From: Mobilitalea sibirica
Lineage (GTDB): Bacteria > Bacillota > Clostridia > Lachnospirales > Lachnospiraceae
NCBI RefSeq assembly: GCF_015999265.1
Contig: NZ_JAEAGR010000010.1
Location: 62,001-126,000 of the forward strand
Length of the DNA stretch: 64,000 nt
Reading direction: 5' to 3'
How positions within the stretch are numbered: the first letter of the stretch is position 1; every line of letters starts with the position of its first letter. The position numbers and the translations under genes were made by a program. Below, piece after piece: positions 27,467-38,263 of the stretch. The notes beneath the pieces were generated by a model. It had not been told where the DNA came from, did no database searches, and saw only the letters and a program-made list of their open reading frames with translations.

Positions 27467-27603
27467 ATAGGTGACAACTTATAGTAAGAGCAAGAGTAAT
27501 TATTATATATTCATATAAATACGATAATGCAATTTTATTAGGAAGATAAAAGATAAAGATAAAGACAAAGATTGAACTTTAAAAACACGAAGGAGGGCAT
27601 AAA

Positions 27604-29850
27604 ATGTCGAAACAGTTGTATGCTGATATCATAATCGATATTTCCCATGAAAATTTGGATAAGACATATCAATATGCCATTCCGCAAGAATACAAAGAGA
27701 CAGCAGTAATCGGGACCCAGGTTATGGTACCCTTTGGAAGGGGAAATCGCTTCCTTAGCGGATACATCATTGGAATCAGCGATGAACCTAAGATTGATAA
27801 AGGGCTTATAAAACAGATTAGTCAGATCGTTCCGGAGGCTACCGTGATAGAAAGCCAATTGATACATCTTGCTGCATGGATGAAAGAAACCTTCGGGGGC
27901 ACGATGAACGACTCATTAAAAACAGTGCTTCCGGTGAAAAAGACGGTCAAGATCAAGGAACGGAAACGTATATGCCTGAATATAAAGGAAGAAAAGTTTA
28001 CTGAGGTTTATGGGGAAAATCTACGTAAGAATAATCCGGCCAGAATCCGGCTACTTGAGGCATTACAAAAAAAGAATACACTTGATTATGATGAAGTTAT
28101 TCATAAATTAAAAATATCCCGTAGTACACTACAAGGCTTGGAAGAACAAGGGGTTATAAAAACGGTAGCTGAGCAGATTTACCGTAATCCGATTAAGCTG
28201 GAGGATACACCGTATCAATCGGTTAATTTAAATGAAGATCAAAAAAGAATTGTAGAGAATATCCTACAGGATTATATAACCGGAGTACGTGCTACTTACT
28301 TAATCCATGGTATTACCGGAAGCGGTAAAACCGAGGTGTATATGGATATTATTGATGGGGTTTTAAAACAAGGGAAACAGGTGATTATGTTGATACCTGA
28401 AATTGCCCTTACCTATCAGACGGTTATGAGATTTTATATAAGATTTGGCGAACGGATCTCCATACTGAATTCAAAGATGTCCCATGGGGAGAGATTTGAT
28501 CAAAGCGAGCGGGCCAAGGCAGGGGAAATTGATATCATCATTGGTCCCAGGTCCGCACTTTTTACACCGTTTAAAAATCTTGGTCTGATAATTATCGATG
28601 AGGAGCATGAAAACAGCTATAAAAGTGAGACGACTCCCAAATACCATACAACGGATGTGGCTATTAAGCGTGCCATGATGGCAAATGCATCCGTTATTTT
28701 GGGCTCTGCAACCCCATCTTTGGAAGCCTATCACAAAGCAGAGCTGGGTGAATATAAGTTATATACCTTAACCAAAAGGGCGAAGGAAGCAATACCTCCT
28801 AAGGTTTGGGTCGTAGATTTGAGGGAGGAATTAAAGAATAAGAACAAATCCATATTTAGTCAAAAACTAAAGGAGTTAATCTCTGAGCGTCTGTCAAAAA
28901 ATGAACAGATTATGCTGTTTTTAAACCGCAGAGGATATGCAGGCTTTGTATCCTGCAGAAGCTGCGGGCATGTAGTGAAATGTCTCCACTGTGACATATC
29001 CTTAACTTCTCACAACAGTGGTAAGTTAATTTGTCACTATTGTGGTCATAAGGAGCACCTACCGCAAAAGTGTCCTGTCTGCGGATCAAAATATATTGCA
29101 GCCTTTGGTACCGGAACACAGAAGGTGGAAGAGTTCGTAAAAAAGGAATTTTTCAATGCGAGAGTACTTCGAATGGATACGGACACCACGAAATTAAAGG
29201 GCGGACATGAAAGAATCTTAAAAGCATTCGCACAGCAGAAAGCGGATATCCTGGTAGGAACCCAGATGATCGTCAAGGGTCATGATTTTCCGAGAGTTAC
29301 CTTAGTAGGTATTATAGCAGCTGATTTATCCTTGTATGCAGGGGATTTCAGAGCTGGGGAAAGGACCTTTCAGCTATTATGTCAGGCGGCCGGAAGGGCA
29401 GGAAGGGATGCGTTACCCGGAGAAGTTGTAATACAGACCTATCATCCGGAACACTACAGTATCACCTGTGCGGCAAAAGGAGATTACAAAGCTTTTTTTG
29501 AACAGGAGATGCTATATCGAAAATTAATGAAATATCCGCCGGCGGCACATATACTGCTGATACTCATATCCTCTAAGGAGGAAGAGAAAGTAGAGAAAGC
29601 TGCACAGTTTGCCGGAGAAGCAATTAAGGAATGGATGAATCAAAATTCACAGGAACTTCAAGTCATAGGACCAGCTCCTGCCGGAATTGCTAAGGTCAAT
29701 GATATATATCGTAGGGTGATTTATATGAAAGATGAGGATTATCAAAACCTCGTTAACCTAAAAAATTATTTGGAGGGATATTATAGTTATTCAGAATATT
29801 TTAATAACTGTAATCTTCAATTTGATTTTAATCCAATGAGCGGATATTAA
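27604..29850 (+). CDS. priA: Primosomal replication helicase N'
   Basis: The 748-residue helicase restarts stalled forks by loading the replicative helicase. In order it shows the N-terminal DNA-binding region, the Walker A motif GITGSGKTEVYMD near residue 237, the DEEH box near 333, eight zinc-binding cysteines (CRSC, CLHC, CHYC, CPVC) and the C-terminal helicase motifs VGTQMIVKGHDFP and QAAGRAGRD. Length and order are normal for the family. ATG 27604 follows GAAGGAGGG. It leads the conserved priA-def-fmt-peptidase-rsmB-rlmN-prpC-prkC-rsgA-rpe-thiN series. Confidence 0.96.
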   Translation: MSKQLYADIIIDISHENLDKTYQYAIPQEYKETAVIGTQVMVPFGRGNRFLSGYIIGISDEPKIDKGLIKQISQIVPEATVIESQLIHLAAWMKETFGGTMNDSLKTVLPVKKTVKIKERKRICLNIKEEKFTEVYGENLRKNNPARIRLLEALQKKNTLDYDEVIHKLKISRSTLQGLEEQGVIKTVAEQIYRNPIKLEDTPYQSVNLNEDQKRIVENILQDYITGVRATYLIHGITGSGKTEVYMDIIDGVLKQGKQVIMLIPEIALTYQTVMRFYIRFGERISILNSKMSHGERFDQSERAKAGEIDIIIGPRSALFTPFKNLGLIIIDEEHENSYKSETTPKYHTTDVAIKRAMMANASVILGSATPSLEAYHKAELGEYKLYTLTKRAKEAIPPKVWVVDLREELKNKNKSIFSQKLKELISERLSKNEQIMLFLNRRGYAGFVSCRSCGHVVKCLHCDISLTSHNSGKLICHYCGHKEHLPQKCPVCGSKYIAAFGTGTQKVEEFVKKEFFNARVLRMDTDTTKLKGGHERILKAFAQQKADILVGTQMIVKGHDFPRVTLVGIIAADLSLYAGDFRAGERTFQLLCQAAGRAGRDALPGEVVIQTYHPEHYSITCAAKGDYKAFFEQEMLYRKLMKYPPAAHILLILISSKEEEKVEKAAQFAGEAIKEWMNQNSQELQVIGPAPAGIAKVNDIYRRVIYMKDEDYQNLVNLKNYLEGYYSYSEYFNNCNLQFDFNPMSGY

Positions 29851-30028
29851 ACAAGCTTAAAAGAATGTAAGGCTACTACTGGATTTAGAAAAGTTTCGCT
29901 TCTATCGCCAGCATTAGCATAATGATAAGAAAGTATTTATGATTAGATGGTATAAGATAATATAATCTTTTTTATAAATACAATATAACTTGAGCAAATT
30001 GATACACGAATAGAAAGGAAAGATGGAT

Positions 30029-30523
30029 ATGGCAATCAGAAATATTAGAGAAATAGGGGATAAAGTTTTAGAAAAGGTATGTAGAGAGGTTAAAGAGGTT
30101 GACAAAAAAATAATAACACTAATTGAGGATATGTTGGATACCATGTATGAGGCTCAAGGTGTTGGTCTTGCGGCACCTCAGATTGGTGTACTTAGAAGAG
30201 TTGTAGTTATTGATGTATCCGAGGAAGGCGATGATCCTATCATATTAATCAATCCTGAAATACTGGAAACAGACGGTGAACAGATTGGTGATGAAGGATG
30301 CCTTAGTGTTCCCGGTAAGATTGGTACTGTGGCCAGACCTAATTATGTGAAGGTTCGGGCATATGATACAAAGATGAAGGAGTTTACAATAGAAGGAACC
30401 GAGCTGCTAGCCAGAGCTTTATGCCATGAAATTGATCATCTAAACGGAGAACTTTATGTGGATAGGGTAAACGGTGAACTCCGAAGCACCTATAATACGG
30501 AAGAAGTGGATGAATTAGCGTGA
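30029..30523 (+). CDS. def: Peptide deformylase
   Basis: The 164-residue metalloenzyme removes the N-formyl group from new proteins. All three signature motifs are present: [18 protein letters not shown] and HEIDHLNG, whose cysteine and two histidines hold the metal. ATG 30029 is preferred over ATG 30023 because the GAAAGGAAAG site is too close to the earlier one. The 178 bases before it and the 285 after it are AT-rich with no gene. It pairs functionally with fmt downstream, which adds the formyl group. Confidence 0.95.
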   Translation: MAIRNIREIGDKVLEKVCREVKEVDKKIITLIEDMLDTMYEAQGVGLAAPQIGVLRRVVVIDVSEEGDDPIILINPEILETDGEQIGDEGCLSVPGKIGTVARPNYVKVRAYDTKMKEFTIEGTELLARALCHEIDHLNGELYVDRVNGELRSTYNTEEVDELA

Positions 30524-30808
30524 TTTAATACCCTATGAAGTCGAGATGAAGATATGTCTATTCACAAGAGAGGATACATTAGTGGATAATAGAATAAACA
30601 TTATGCCTATGAGGTTTATAAAGATAATCATTAGCAGCTTATTAGAATTATGAAATTTTAGTGAAGGTTTTACAAAACCATAGACTTTTTACATCTCTTC
30701 TATATAATAAGATAATAAAACTACAACAAGTTATGAATTGTTAGCTAGTTTTGATTTAACAAATACAGATGGAACTATGGTTTTAAATAGACGAAAGGAT
30801 TGTTGACA

Positions 30809-31744
30809 ATGAAGTTAATATTCATGGGTACGCCTGATTTTGCAGCGGTAATTCTTAAAAAAATGATAGAGGTTGGTCATGAAGTGATTGCGGTAGTCAC
30901 GCAACCGGACAAGGTAAAGGGGAGAGGTAAGGAAATGAGCTTTCCTCCGGTAAAAGAGGTTGCCCTAGAGCATAATCTTAAAGTATATCAGCCTACGAAG
31001 GTTAGGGAACCGGATTTTGTTCAAAAAATCAGGGAAATGCAGCCGGAGGTAATTGTGGTAGCCGCCTTTGGACAGCTCTTACCGAAGGAACTGCTTGATA
31101 TACCTCCTTATGGATGTATTAATGTACATGGTTCTCTATTACCAAAATACCGTGGAGCAGCACCAATTCAATACTCTATTATTGATGGCGAAAAAGAAAC
31201 CGGTATCACGATTATGTATATGGATGTTAAGCTGGATACCGGAGATATGATTTTACAAAAAAGTCTAACCATAGCTCCGGATGAAACAGGTGGTAGTCTG
31301 CATGATAGGATGGCTGTTTTGGGGGCGGATTTATTGGCGGAGGCACTGGATCAGATTAAAGAAGGTACTGCTAAACGAATACCTCAGGATGATTCCAAAG
31401 CTACCTATGTTAAAATAATTGACAAAAGCATGGGTAATATTGATTTTTCCCTGTCAGCAGAACAGATTGAGAGACTGATCAGGGGACTTAACCCTTGGCC
31501 CAGTGCCTTTACTCATCTGGATGGAAAGACTTTAAAGCTATGGGTTGCTCAGGTGGAGGATACCGATGTGAAGGCTGAGCCGGGAGAGGTTATTGAGATT
31601 AGGAAAGATGCCATCGTGGTTATGACCGGGAAAGGAGCCTTAATTCTTAAGGAACTTCAGTTGGAAGGTAAGAAGAGGATGAGCGCCGATGCATTCTTGC
31701 GGGGATATTCCTTATCCAAGGGAACCAAATTGGGAAGGAATTAG
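30809..31744 (+). CDS. fmt: Methionyl-tRNA formyltransferase
   Basis: The 311-residue enzyme formylates initiator Met-tRNA with 10-formyl-tetrahydrofolate. The opening KLIFMGTPDFAA, the catalytic region NVHGSLLPKYRGAAPIQYSI and the D in LDTGDMIL match the family, and the C-terminal OB-like domain is complete (GLNPWPSAF). ATG 30809 follows AAAGGAT at 30794-30800. It works opposite def, its upstream neighbour. Confidence 0.95.
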   Translation: MKLIFMGTPDFAAVILKKMIEVGHEVIAVVTQPDKVKGRGKEMSFPPVKEVALEHNLKVYQPTKVREPDFVQKIREMQPEVIVVAAFGQLLPKELLDIPPYGCINVHGSLLPKYRGAAPIQYSIIDGEKETGITIMYMDVKLDTGDMILQKSLTIAPDETGGSLHDRMAVLGADLLAEALDQIKEGTAKRIPQDDSKATYVKIIDKSMGNIDFSLSAEQIERLIRGLNPWPSAFTHLDGKTLKLWVAQVEDTDVKAEPGEVIEIRKDAIVVMTGKGALILKELQLEGKKRMSADAFLRGYSLSKGTKLGRN

Positions 31745-32084
31745 TCCGAAAATCACTTTGTATATGATTGTACTGTAACCTAACGAGCGGTGAATTAATA
31801 TATTTAACGGTCGAAATAATTTTTTTCATAAACAATAAGAGTTAGAGTTAAAGTATGGAAGATAATCAATATTTAACTATTTATTAATGAATGAATAGTA
31901 GTAAACAAATAATACAACATGAATTAAGAAGTTGATCATTAATATTTATGTTGAGAAATGATACAGAAATTCTGGAATTATTTATACAATGTTATATTGT
32001 TGTACAAAGAATAAAATAACATAAACTAATAACATAACACATAGAAAAACAGAAACATTTTAAAAAAAGAAAGTAGGTGTAATT
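31745..32084. other. 340-bp AT-rich gap
   Basis: No reading frame, RNA gene or hairpin stands out between fmt and the zinc peptidase gene. A promoter for the downstream gene is likely, but no single match is convincing. Confidence 0.4.
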
Positions 32085-32789
32085 ATGGGATATTATTTTC
32101 CTTATTATTTTGATCCGACTTATATATTAGTAATTATCGGAGTGGTTTTAACCTTGGCAGCTTCTGCAAGAGTAAGATCCACCTATGCGAAGTATTCCGC
32201 TGTCAGAAGCATATCTGGGATGACAGGAGCGCAGGCAGCGGAACGATTATTACACGCATCCGGTATCTATGATGTTCATATTGAAAGAGTATCCGGACAT
32301 TTAAGTGATCATTATGACCCAAGAACTAAGGTACTTCGATTATCCGATTCCGTATACGGGCAAAATTCTATTGCAGCGATTGGCGTTGCAGCTCATGAGT
32401 GTGGACATGCGATTCAACATCAGCAGGAATATGCACCGTTAAGACTCAGAGGAACTCTGGTGCCGGTAGCTAATTTTGGATCGAGGATGGCATGGCCAAT
32501 TATAATTGTAGGTGTATTACTAGGAGGTTCCAGTACTCTGATTAATATTGGTATCATTTTATTCTCTGCCGCGGTTTTATTCCAGCTGGTAACCTTGCCG
32601 GTAGAATTTAATGCATCAAAAAGAGCTGTGGCAAGACTTGGCGAAACAGGGATTTTGTTTGGTGAAGAGCTGGATCAGACGAAAAAAGTATTAAATGCAG
32701 CAGCTTTAACCTATGTGGCTGCAGCTGCAGCAACGATTCTACAGCTACTTAGACTACTTATTTTATTCGGAGGAAGAAATCGTGACTGA
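32085..32789 (+). CDS. Membrane-bound neutral zinc metallopeptidase (YugP-like)
   Basis: The 234-residue protein belongs to the zinc peptidase family PF04298. It has an N-terminal membrane helix (about 10-27), the active site VAAHECGHAIQHQ near residue 103 with the HExxH-like HECGH, two central hydrophobic segments (about 125-170) and a final hydrophobic helix (about 205-228). The LYDxH-type substrate region appears as SDSVYGQNSIAAIG. Its natural substrate is unknown. It is regularly found between fmt and rsmB in clostridia. Its stop overlaps the rsmB start by eight bases. Confidence 0.88.
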   Translation: MGYYFPYYFDPTYILVIIGVVLTLAASARVRSTYAKYSAVRSISGMTGAQAAERLLHASGIYDVHIERVSGHLSDHYDPRTKVLRLSDSVYGQNSIAAIGVAAHECGHAIQHQQEYAPLRLRGTLVPVANFGSRMAWPIIIVGVLLGGSSTLINIGIILFSAAVLFQLVTLPVEFNASKRAVARLGETGILFGEELDQTKKVLNAAALTYVAAAAATILQLLRLLILFGGRNRD

Positions 32790-34125
32790 TAAGGTAAATG
32801 CCCGGGAAATCGTTCTTGATATGTTAATTGAAACCATTGAGGGGGATAAGTTTAGCCATAGGGTATTAAATCATACCCTAAAGCGTTATCAACACCTGGA
32901 TAAACAGGAGCGAGCCTTTCTATCCCGTATATTTACCGGTACTGTCAAACGATATCTTACCTTGGATTATATTATTAATCAATTTGCTTCTTTAAAAGTA
33001 TTAAAAATGAAGCCGTTGATACGTAACCTCCTAAGGTTAAGTGTGTATCAGTTTTTATATATGGATAGTATCCCGGAGTCTGCAATCTGTAACGAAGCGG
33101 TTAAGTTGGCGAAAAAGAGAGGTTTTACGAAGCTTTCCGGCTTTGTGAACGGAATACTTCGTAATATTGCCAGGAATAAGATGAATATTGCATATCCCGA
33201 TCCTTCAAAAGATTCGATTGCTTATCTGCAGGTTACCTATTCCGTTCCGGAATGGATTGTAGAACAGCTTCTTGGTCAGTACGGCTTTGAAGTAACAGAA
33301 ATACTTCTGGCGTCTTCCCAGAAAGAAAAAGAAACAACCATCCGATGTAATCAGAGTAAAATTACACCCGGTGAACTTAAAGATATACTTTTAAACGAAG
33401 GTGTTACTGTCATAGACAATGAGATTTTAGATTATGCTTTTCAGATCAAAGATTACGATTACATTGATAAGCTAAAAGCGTTTCACCTGGGATATTTTAC
33501 GGTTCAGGATATCAGCTCCATGCTGGTCTGCCAGGTGGCAGGACTTAAGAAAGAGGATTATGTCATTGATGTATGTGCGGCACCGGGGGGAAAGGCGCTA
33601 CATGCAGCTGAAAAATCAGGAAAGGTATCTGCCAGAGATTTAACGGAATATAAGATTGGCCTTATAGAACAGAACATTATACGGTTAGATCTTCATAATG
33701 TGGAGACAAAGATATGGGATGCAACGGTTTTAGATGATGCGAATATCGGACAGGCCGATGTCGTAATTGCAGACCTCCCCTGTAGCGGTTTGGGAGTATT
33801 AGGGAAAAAACCAGACATTAAATATAAATTGACACAAAATCAACAAAAAGAACTGATAGATTTACAAAGGAAAATACTAAGCATTGCTAAGGATTATGTA
33901 AAACCCGGCGGTATACTTATCTACAGTACCTGTACCTTAAATAAAGAAGAAAACATAGAAAATAGGGATTGGTTTTTAAAGCAATATGAATTTGAACCGG
34001 AAAGTCTGAATCCTTATCTCCCTAATAACCTACATTATGAAACTACAGCACAGGGTTATCTTCAGTTGGTACAAGGAGTTCATCCTACGGATGGTTTTTT
34101 CCTTTCTAGGATGAGAAGAAGATAG
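32782..34125 (+). CDS. rsmB: 16S rRNA m5C967 methyltransferase
   Basis: The 447-residue enzyme has the NusB-like N-terminal domain (about 1-140) and a SAM methyltransferase domain. The VIDVCAAPGGKALHAAE motif binds SAM, PCSGLGVLGKKPDI holds the first cysteine and YSTCTLNKEENIE the catalytic one. The GTG at 32782, behind CGGAGGAAG, is the likely start; it lies inside the preceding gene and suggests coupling. Length is usual for the family. Confidence 0.93.
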   Translation: MTDKVNAREIVLDMLIETIEGDKFSHRVLNHTLKRYQHLDKQERAFLSRIFTGTVKRYLTLDYIINQFASLKVLKMKPLIRNLLRLSVYQFLYMDSIPESAICNEAVKLAKKRGFTKLSGFVNGILRNIARNKMNIAYPDPSKDSIAYLQVTYSVPEWIVEQLLGQYGFEVTEILLASSQKEKETTIRCNQSKITPGELKDILLNEGVTVIDNEILDYAFQIKDYDYIDKLKAFHLGYFTVQDISSMLVCQVAGLKKEDYVIDVCAAPGGKALHAAEKSGKVSARDLTEYKIGLIEQNIIRLDLHNVETKIWDATVLDDANIGQADVVIADLPCSGLGVLGKKPDIKYKLTQNQQKELIDLQRKILSIAKDYVKPGGILIYSTCTLNKEENIENRDWFLKQYEFEPESLNPYLPNNLHYETTAQGYLQLVQGVHPTDGFFLSRMRRR

Positions 34126-34318
34126 AAGGTTTGGATATAAATATAATTCGTAAGATATCATTTAAAACTGCTTTATATAACAACTTTATAAAAATCTATT
34201 GATTTTTTTATGTATTTATAAAATGAATAAATCAATAAAAAAACCGAATAACGAGCTTTCTAATGGTTGATAGTTGGAAATAAGTCATACTATATATATG
34301 ACAGAATAGGAATGTTAA

Positions 34319-35362
34319 ATGGAAAATTTAGATATTAGATCTCTTTATATAAATGAATTGGAGCAGGAACTTAAAAAAATTGGACAGCCGGCCTTTCGGG
34401 CGAAACAGATTTATGAATGGCTCCATGTTAAATTAGTAAAAGATTATGATGATATGACGAATCTGCCAAAACAATTGAGAGATGAACTGAAAGAAAAATT
34501 CCCTATTGTATCTCTAGAGAAAGTAGATGCTTTACACTCTGAGACAGATGGAACGATTAAGTATCTTTTTCGTCTAATGGATGATAGGGTCATTGAAAGT
34601 GTATTGATGAAATATCGTCATGGGAATAGTGTTTGTATTTCCTCCCAGGTTGGCTGTAGGATGGGTTGCACCTTCTGTGCATCTACCATAGGAGGGAAAG
34701 AGAGGGATTTACTTCCTTCCGAAATGCTGGATCAGATCTACCGTATTCAAACGCTTAGTGAAGAAAGAGTTTCTAATGTGGTAGTAATGGGTACGGGAGA
34801 GCCCCTAGATAATTACGATAACCTGATTCGGTTTCTAAGAATGTTAACCGATTCAAAAGGTTTAAATATCAGCGCCCGTAACATAACCGTATCAACCTGT
34901 GGAATACCGGACCGTATTCGGGATTTTGCAAAGGAAGGTCTGCCTATTACGCTGGCACTTTCTCTTCATGCACCGAACAATGAAATAAGGAAGAAACTAA
35001 TGCCAGTAGCAAGGCAATATGATCTTAATGAAGTTATGGAAGCGTTTCGCTATTATTATGAAAAAACAGGTAGACGACTGACCTTTGAATATAGTCTGGT
35101 TGAAGGTGTGAACGACGAAGAAGAACATGCGAAGGAGTTGTCAGCCTTAATCAAAGGCCTAAATTGCCATGTGAATTTAATTCCTGTAAACCCAATCAAA
35201 GAAAGAAATTATAGGAAAACAGAGAACAAAAAAGTGCAAATTTTTAAAAATATACTTGAAAAAAATAGAATTAATGTTACTATTAGAAGAGAAATGGGCG
35301 CGGATATCGATGCAGCATGTGGACAATTAAGAAAGAGTTATATCGATAAATTACGCGTTTAG
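34319..35362 (+). CDS. rlmN: 23S rRNA A2503 / tRNA A37 C2-methyltransferase
   Basis: The 347-residue radical SAM enzyme shows the cluster cysteines Cys113, Cys117 and Cys120 in VGCRMGCTFCAS, the VVMGTGEPLDNYDN segment, and the second catalytic cysteine in GADIDAACGQL near the C-terminus. These match RlmN, and the enzyme is complete. The ATG at 34319 has only a weak AGGAAT site upstream. It ends 30 bases before prpC. Confidence 0.95.
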   Translation: MENLDIRSLYINELEQELKKIGQPAFRAKQIYEWLHVKLVKDYDDMTNLPKQLRDELKEKFPIVSLEKVDALHSETDGTIKYLFRLMDDRVIESVLMKYRHGNSVCISSQVGCRMGCTFCASTIGGKERDLLPSEMLDQIYRIQTLSEERVSNVVVMGTGEPLDNYDNLIRFLRMLTDSKGLNISARNITVSTCGIPDRIRDFAKEGLPITLALSLHAPNNEIRKKLMPVARQYDLNEVMEAFRYYYEKTGRRLTFEYSLVEGVNDEEEHAKELSALIKGLNCHVNLIPVNPIKERNYRKTENKKVQIFKNILEKNRINVTIRREMGADIDAACGQLRKSYIDKLRV

Positions 35363-35392
35363 GGGTAATGGGCAAAACGAGGAGGTGCAGGC

Positions 35393-36112
35393 TTGAAAGC
35401 ATTTTCAATAACTGATATTGGAGAAAGCCGGAAGATAAACCAGGATTATGTCTTTTGCGAGGAGAAACCGGTCGGTAATTTACCGAATTTATTTATCGTA
35501 GCCGATGGTATGGGTGGACATAATGCGGGCGATTATGCTTCAAGATTCTGTGTTGAGTTTTTTACACAAAAGATAATGGAAAGTAGTCTTACATCTCCGG
35601 TTACAATGATAGAAGCTGCTTTAAAAGAAACCAACGATATCTTACGTAGCAAAGCACAGGAGCAGATTGAATTAGAAGGTATGGGAACTACCTTTGTGGC
35701 AGCGACCATAATTGATAAGATCATGTATGTCGCCAATATAGGTGACAGCAGATTGTATGTGATAGGAAAAGAAATGTTACAAATTACAGAAGACCATAGT
35801 CTGGTGGAGGTCATGGTAAAAAACGGGGAGCTCAATCGAAATGAGGCTAGGGTTCATCCGAATAAAAATATCATTACGAAAGCCATTGGAGCAAACGAAA
35901 CAGTAGAGCCGGACTTCTTTGAAGTGAACTTAGATGAGGGAGATATTGTACTTATGTGCTCGGACGGTCTGACGAATATGTTGGAGGACGAGACAATTGA
36001 GAGGATTATCAGAGAAAATGATGATCCCCAAGCGGCTACAGAGACTTTAGTAAAATGTGCAAACCAGAATGGTGGAAAAGACAATATAGCGATCATAATT
36101 ATAAAAGTATGA
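35393..36112 (+). CDS. prpC: PP2C-type protein serine/threonine phosphatase
   Basis: The 239-residue phosphatase has the PP2C signature aspartates in FIVADGMGGHNAG, YVANIGDSRLYV and MCSDGLTNM, and a final GGKDNIAIIIIKV. It reverses the action of the PASTA kinase encoded 17 bases downstream. The TTG start at 35393 follows GAGGAGGTG. Length is normal for bacterial PrpC/Stp. Confidence 0.94.
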   Translation: MKAFSITDIGESRKINQDYVFCEEKPVGNLPNLFIVADGMGGHNAGDYASRFCVEFFTQKIMESSLTSPVTMIEAALKETNDILRSKAQEQIELEGMGTTFVAATIIDKIMYVANIGDSRLYVIGKEMLQITEDHSLVEVMVKNGELNRNEARVHPNKNIITKAIGANETVEPDFFEVNLDEGDIVLMCSDGLTNMLEDETIERIIRENDDPQAATETLVKCANQNGGKDNIAIIIIKV

Positions 36113-36129
36113 AGAAGAGGTGAGAAGTA

Positions 36130-38262
36130 ATGTTAAAACCTGGTATGTTTATCAGCGATCGATATGAGATTATTGATAACGTCGGTTCAGGCGGAATGGC
36201 AGATGTCTATAAGGCAAAATGCCACCGGCTGAACCGTTTTGTTGCCATAAAAGTATTAAAACCGGAATATTCCAGTGACAAAAGCTTTGTAAACAAATTC
36301 AGGGGTGAGGCACAGTCTGCTGCCGGTTTATCCCATCCTAACATAGTTAATGTATATGATGTAGGTGATGACGGCGGTTTACATTATATCGTAATGGAAT
36401 TGGTTGAGGGTATTACCCTGAAGAGATTTATTGAAAGGAAAGGAAAGCTTGAAGTTAAGGAAGCAGTCGGTATCGCAATACAGATTGCTCAGGGTATGGA
36501 AGCTGCCCATGATAACCATATCATTCATAGGGATATTAAACCCCAGAATATTATCATCTCAAGAGACGGTAAGGTTAAAGTAACGGATTTTGGTATAGCC
36601 AAGGCTACAAATTCAAATACCATTACTTCCAATGCCATGGGTTCGGTTCATTATCTTTCACCGGAACAGGCAAGAGGCGGCTATAGTGATGAGAAGAGTG
36701 ATATTTATTCTTTGGGTGTTACTCTTTATGAGATGCTATCTGGAAAAGTTCCGTTTGCAGGAGATAATACCGTATCTGTTGCACTTCTTCATATTCAGGG
36801 AGAGGCAATGCCTCTTCGAGAATTAGATCCCAGCATTCCGGTCAGTATAGATAAAATTGTACTTAAATGTATGCAGAAGCGGCCTGAAAGAAGGTATCAC
36901 TCTGCATCTGAACTGATTTTAGATTTAAAAAGAGCAATTGCGAATCCGGACGGAGATTTTGTTCAGATACCTGCCTTTGTCGCAAGTGATTCACCGACGA
37001 TTAATATATCCGATGATGATTTGGGTAAAATAAAGAATGGAAATTATCATACGAATGGATACCATGATGGGATGAAGGAATCTACCGGGAAAATAGCAAA
37101 TGAGGAAGAGGATCTGGATACCGTTGACACCAAGATAGAAAAATTTTACCTGGCAGGATATATTATAACGGCAATTATATTGTTTGCCCTTATCGTATTT
37201 TTAGTAGTACGTTTTGTATTACCGAAGGGTGAAACTGAACCTTTTTCACCTGAACCGACACCCCAGGCAACTTTATCACCGACACCGACATTAACACCGA
37301 CGCCGGAGCCGGACCCTACGGCTGCTACTTATAAAGTTCCTCAGGTTGTGGGTCTTACCTTTGAAGATGCAGAGGATACGATTTTAGCTAAGGATCCGGA
37401 TGCATTCATCAAACGTTTTGAAGATTATTCAGACGAATACGAAAAAGGTGTCGTTATGCTGCAATATCCACAAGCAGATAGGGATACAATATATAAATCC
37501 GAAGTTTTGTTAACTATCAGTCTGGGACCGGAATCCTTTGAAATACCTTTTGTTTACGGATTAACTGAAGCACAGGCGGAAAAGAAGCTGGAGCAATATG
37601 AACTTGACCCTGTAGTTGATTATGTAAGCAGTGATACGATTCCTAAGGATCATGTTGTTTCAACGGATCCGGCAAAAGAATCCTTAGTGGTTAAGGGTCA
37701 AACAGTAAAAGTATATATCAGTACCGGGCCGGAGAATAATCAGGTGGCAGTACCTTTGTTAACCGGTTCTACCCTGGAAGACGCTACTAAGATGTTAACG
37801 GATCTTGGACTTAATGTTGGTAATGTCAGCGAAGAACCGTCAGAAACCTATGAAGCTGGAATTGTAACATATCAGAGCACCTCGTCCGGGGAGCTGGTAG
37901 ATGTCGGTACTTCCATTGATATCTCTGTTAGCACCGGACCGACAGGAGTGGAAACCGATGGTGAGAGCAGCAATGTAATACGCTATATTGGTGATGTAAC
38001 AATAGATTTAAACCCGTATGAATATGGCTATGGGGAAGATGATTTAGAAATCTATTTGGAACTGGAACAAGGTATTTGGAAAACGAATTTATATGAGGAA
38101 ATAACTCCTCAGGATAAATTCCCATTGACAATTACAGATATCGAGGGTGAAGATGAAACGGTCGGAATCGTTCGAATGTATGTAGACGGTGTTCCGTTCG
38201 TAATGCCGGGTGAAACTAAGGCATATGAGTGGTATGTAGAATTTGAGGCTGTGGAGGAATAG
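36130..38262 (+). CDS. prkC: PASTA-domain serine/threonine protein kinase
   Basis: The 710-residue membrane kinase has a cytosolic Hanks-type kinase domain (about 12-270) with Lys41 in VAIKVL, HRD at 133-135 and DFG at 153-155, and an activation loop with several threonines. A linker leads to one membrane helix (about 340-366), a proline/threonine repeat and three extracellular PASTA domains (about 400-468, 469-535 and 540-605). A 100-residue unknown beta domain follows. PASTA domains bind muropeptide or lipid II, and the kinase controls wall growth and spore germination in relatives. It is co-transcribed with the phosphatase; the C-terminal extension is longer than in the Bacillus protein. 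Confidence 0.95.
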   Translation: MLKPGMFISDRYEIIDNVGSGGMADVYKAKCHRLNRFVAIKVLKPEYSSDKSFVNKFRGEAQSAAGLSHPNIVNVYDVGDDGGLHYIVMELVEGITLKRFIERKGKLEVKEAVGIAIQIAQGMEAAHDNHIIHRDIKPQNIIISRDGKVKVTDFGIAKATNSNTITSNAMGSVHYLSPEQARGGYSDEKSDIYSLGVTLYEMLSGKVPFAGDNTVSVALLHIQGEAMPLRELDPSIPVSIDKIVLKCMQKRPERRYHSASELILDLKRAIANPDGDFVQIPAFVASDSPTINISDDDLGKIKNGNYHTNGYHDGMKESTGKIANEEEDLDTVDTKIEKFYLAGYIITAIILFALIVFLVVRFVLPKGETEPFSPEPTPQATLSPTPTLTPTPEPDPTAATYKVPQVVGLTFEDAEDTILAKDPDAFIKRFEDYSDEYEKGVVMLQYPQADRDTIYKSEVLLTISLGPESFEIPFVYGLTEAQAEKKLEQYELDPVVDYVSSDTIPKDHVVSTDPAKESLVVKGQTVKVYISTGPENNQVAVPLLTGSTLEDATKMLTDLGLNVGNVSEEPSETYEAGIVTYQSTSSGELVDVGTSIDISVSTGPTGVETDGESSNVIRYIGDVTIDLNPYEYGYGEDDLEIYLELEQGIWKTNLYEEITPQDKFPLTITDIEGEDETVGIVRMYVDGVPFVMPGETKAYEWYVEFEAVEE

Positions 38263-38263
38263 C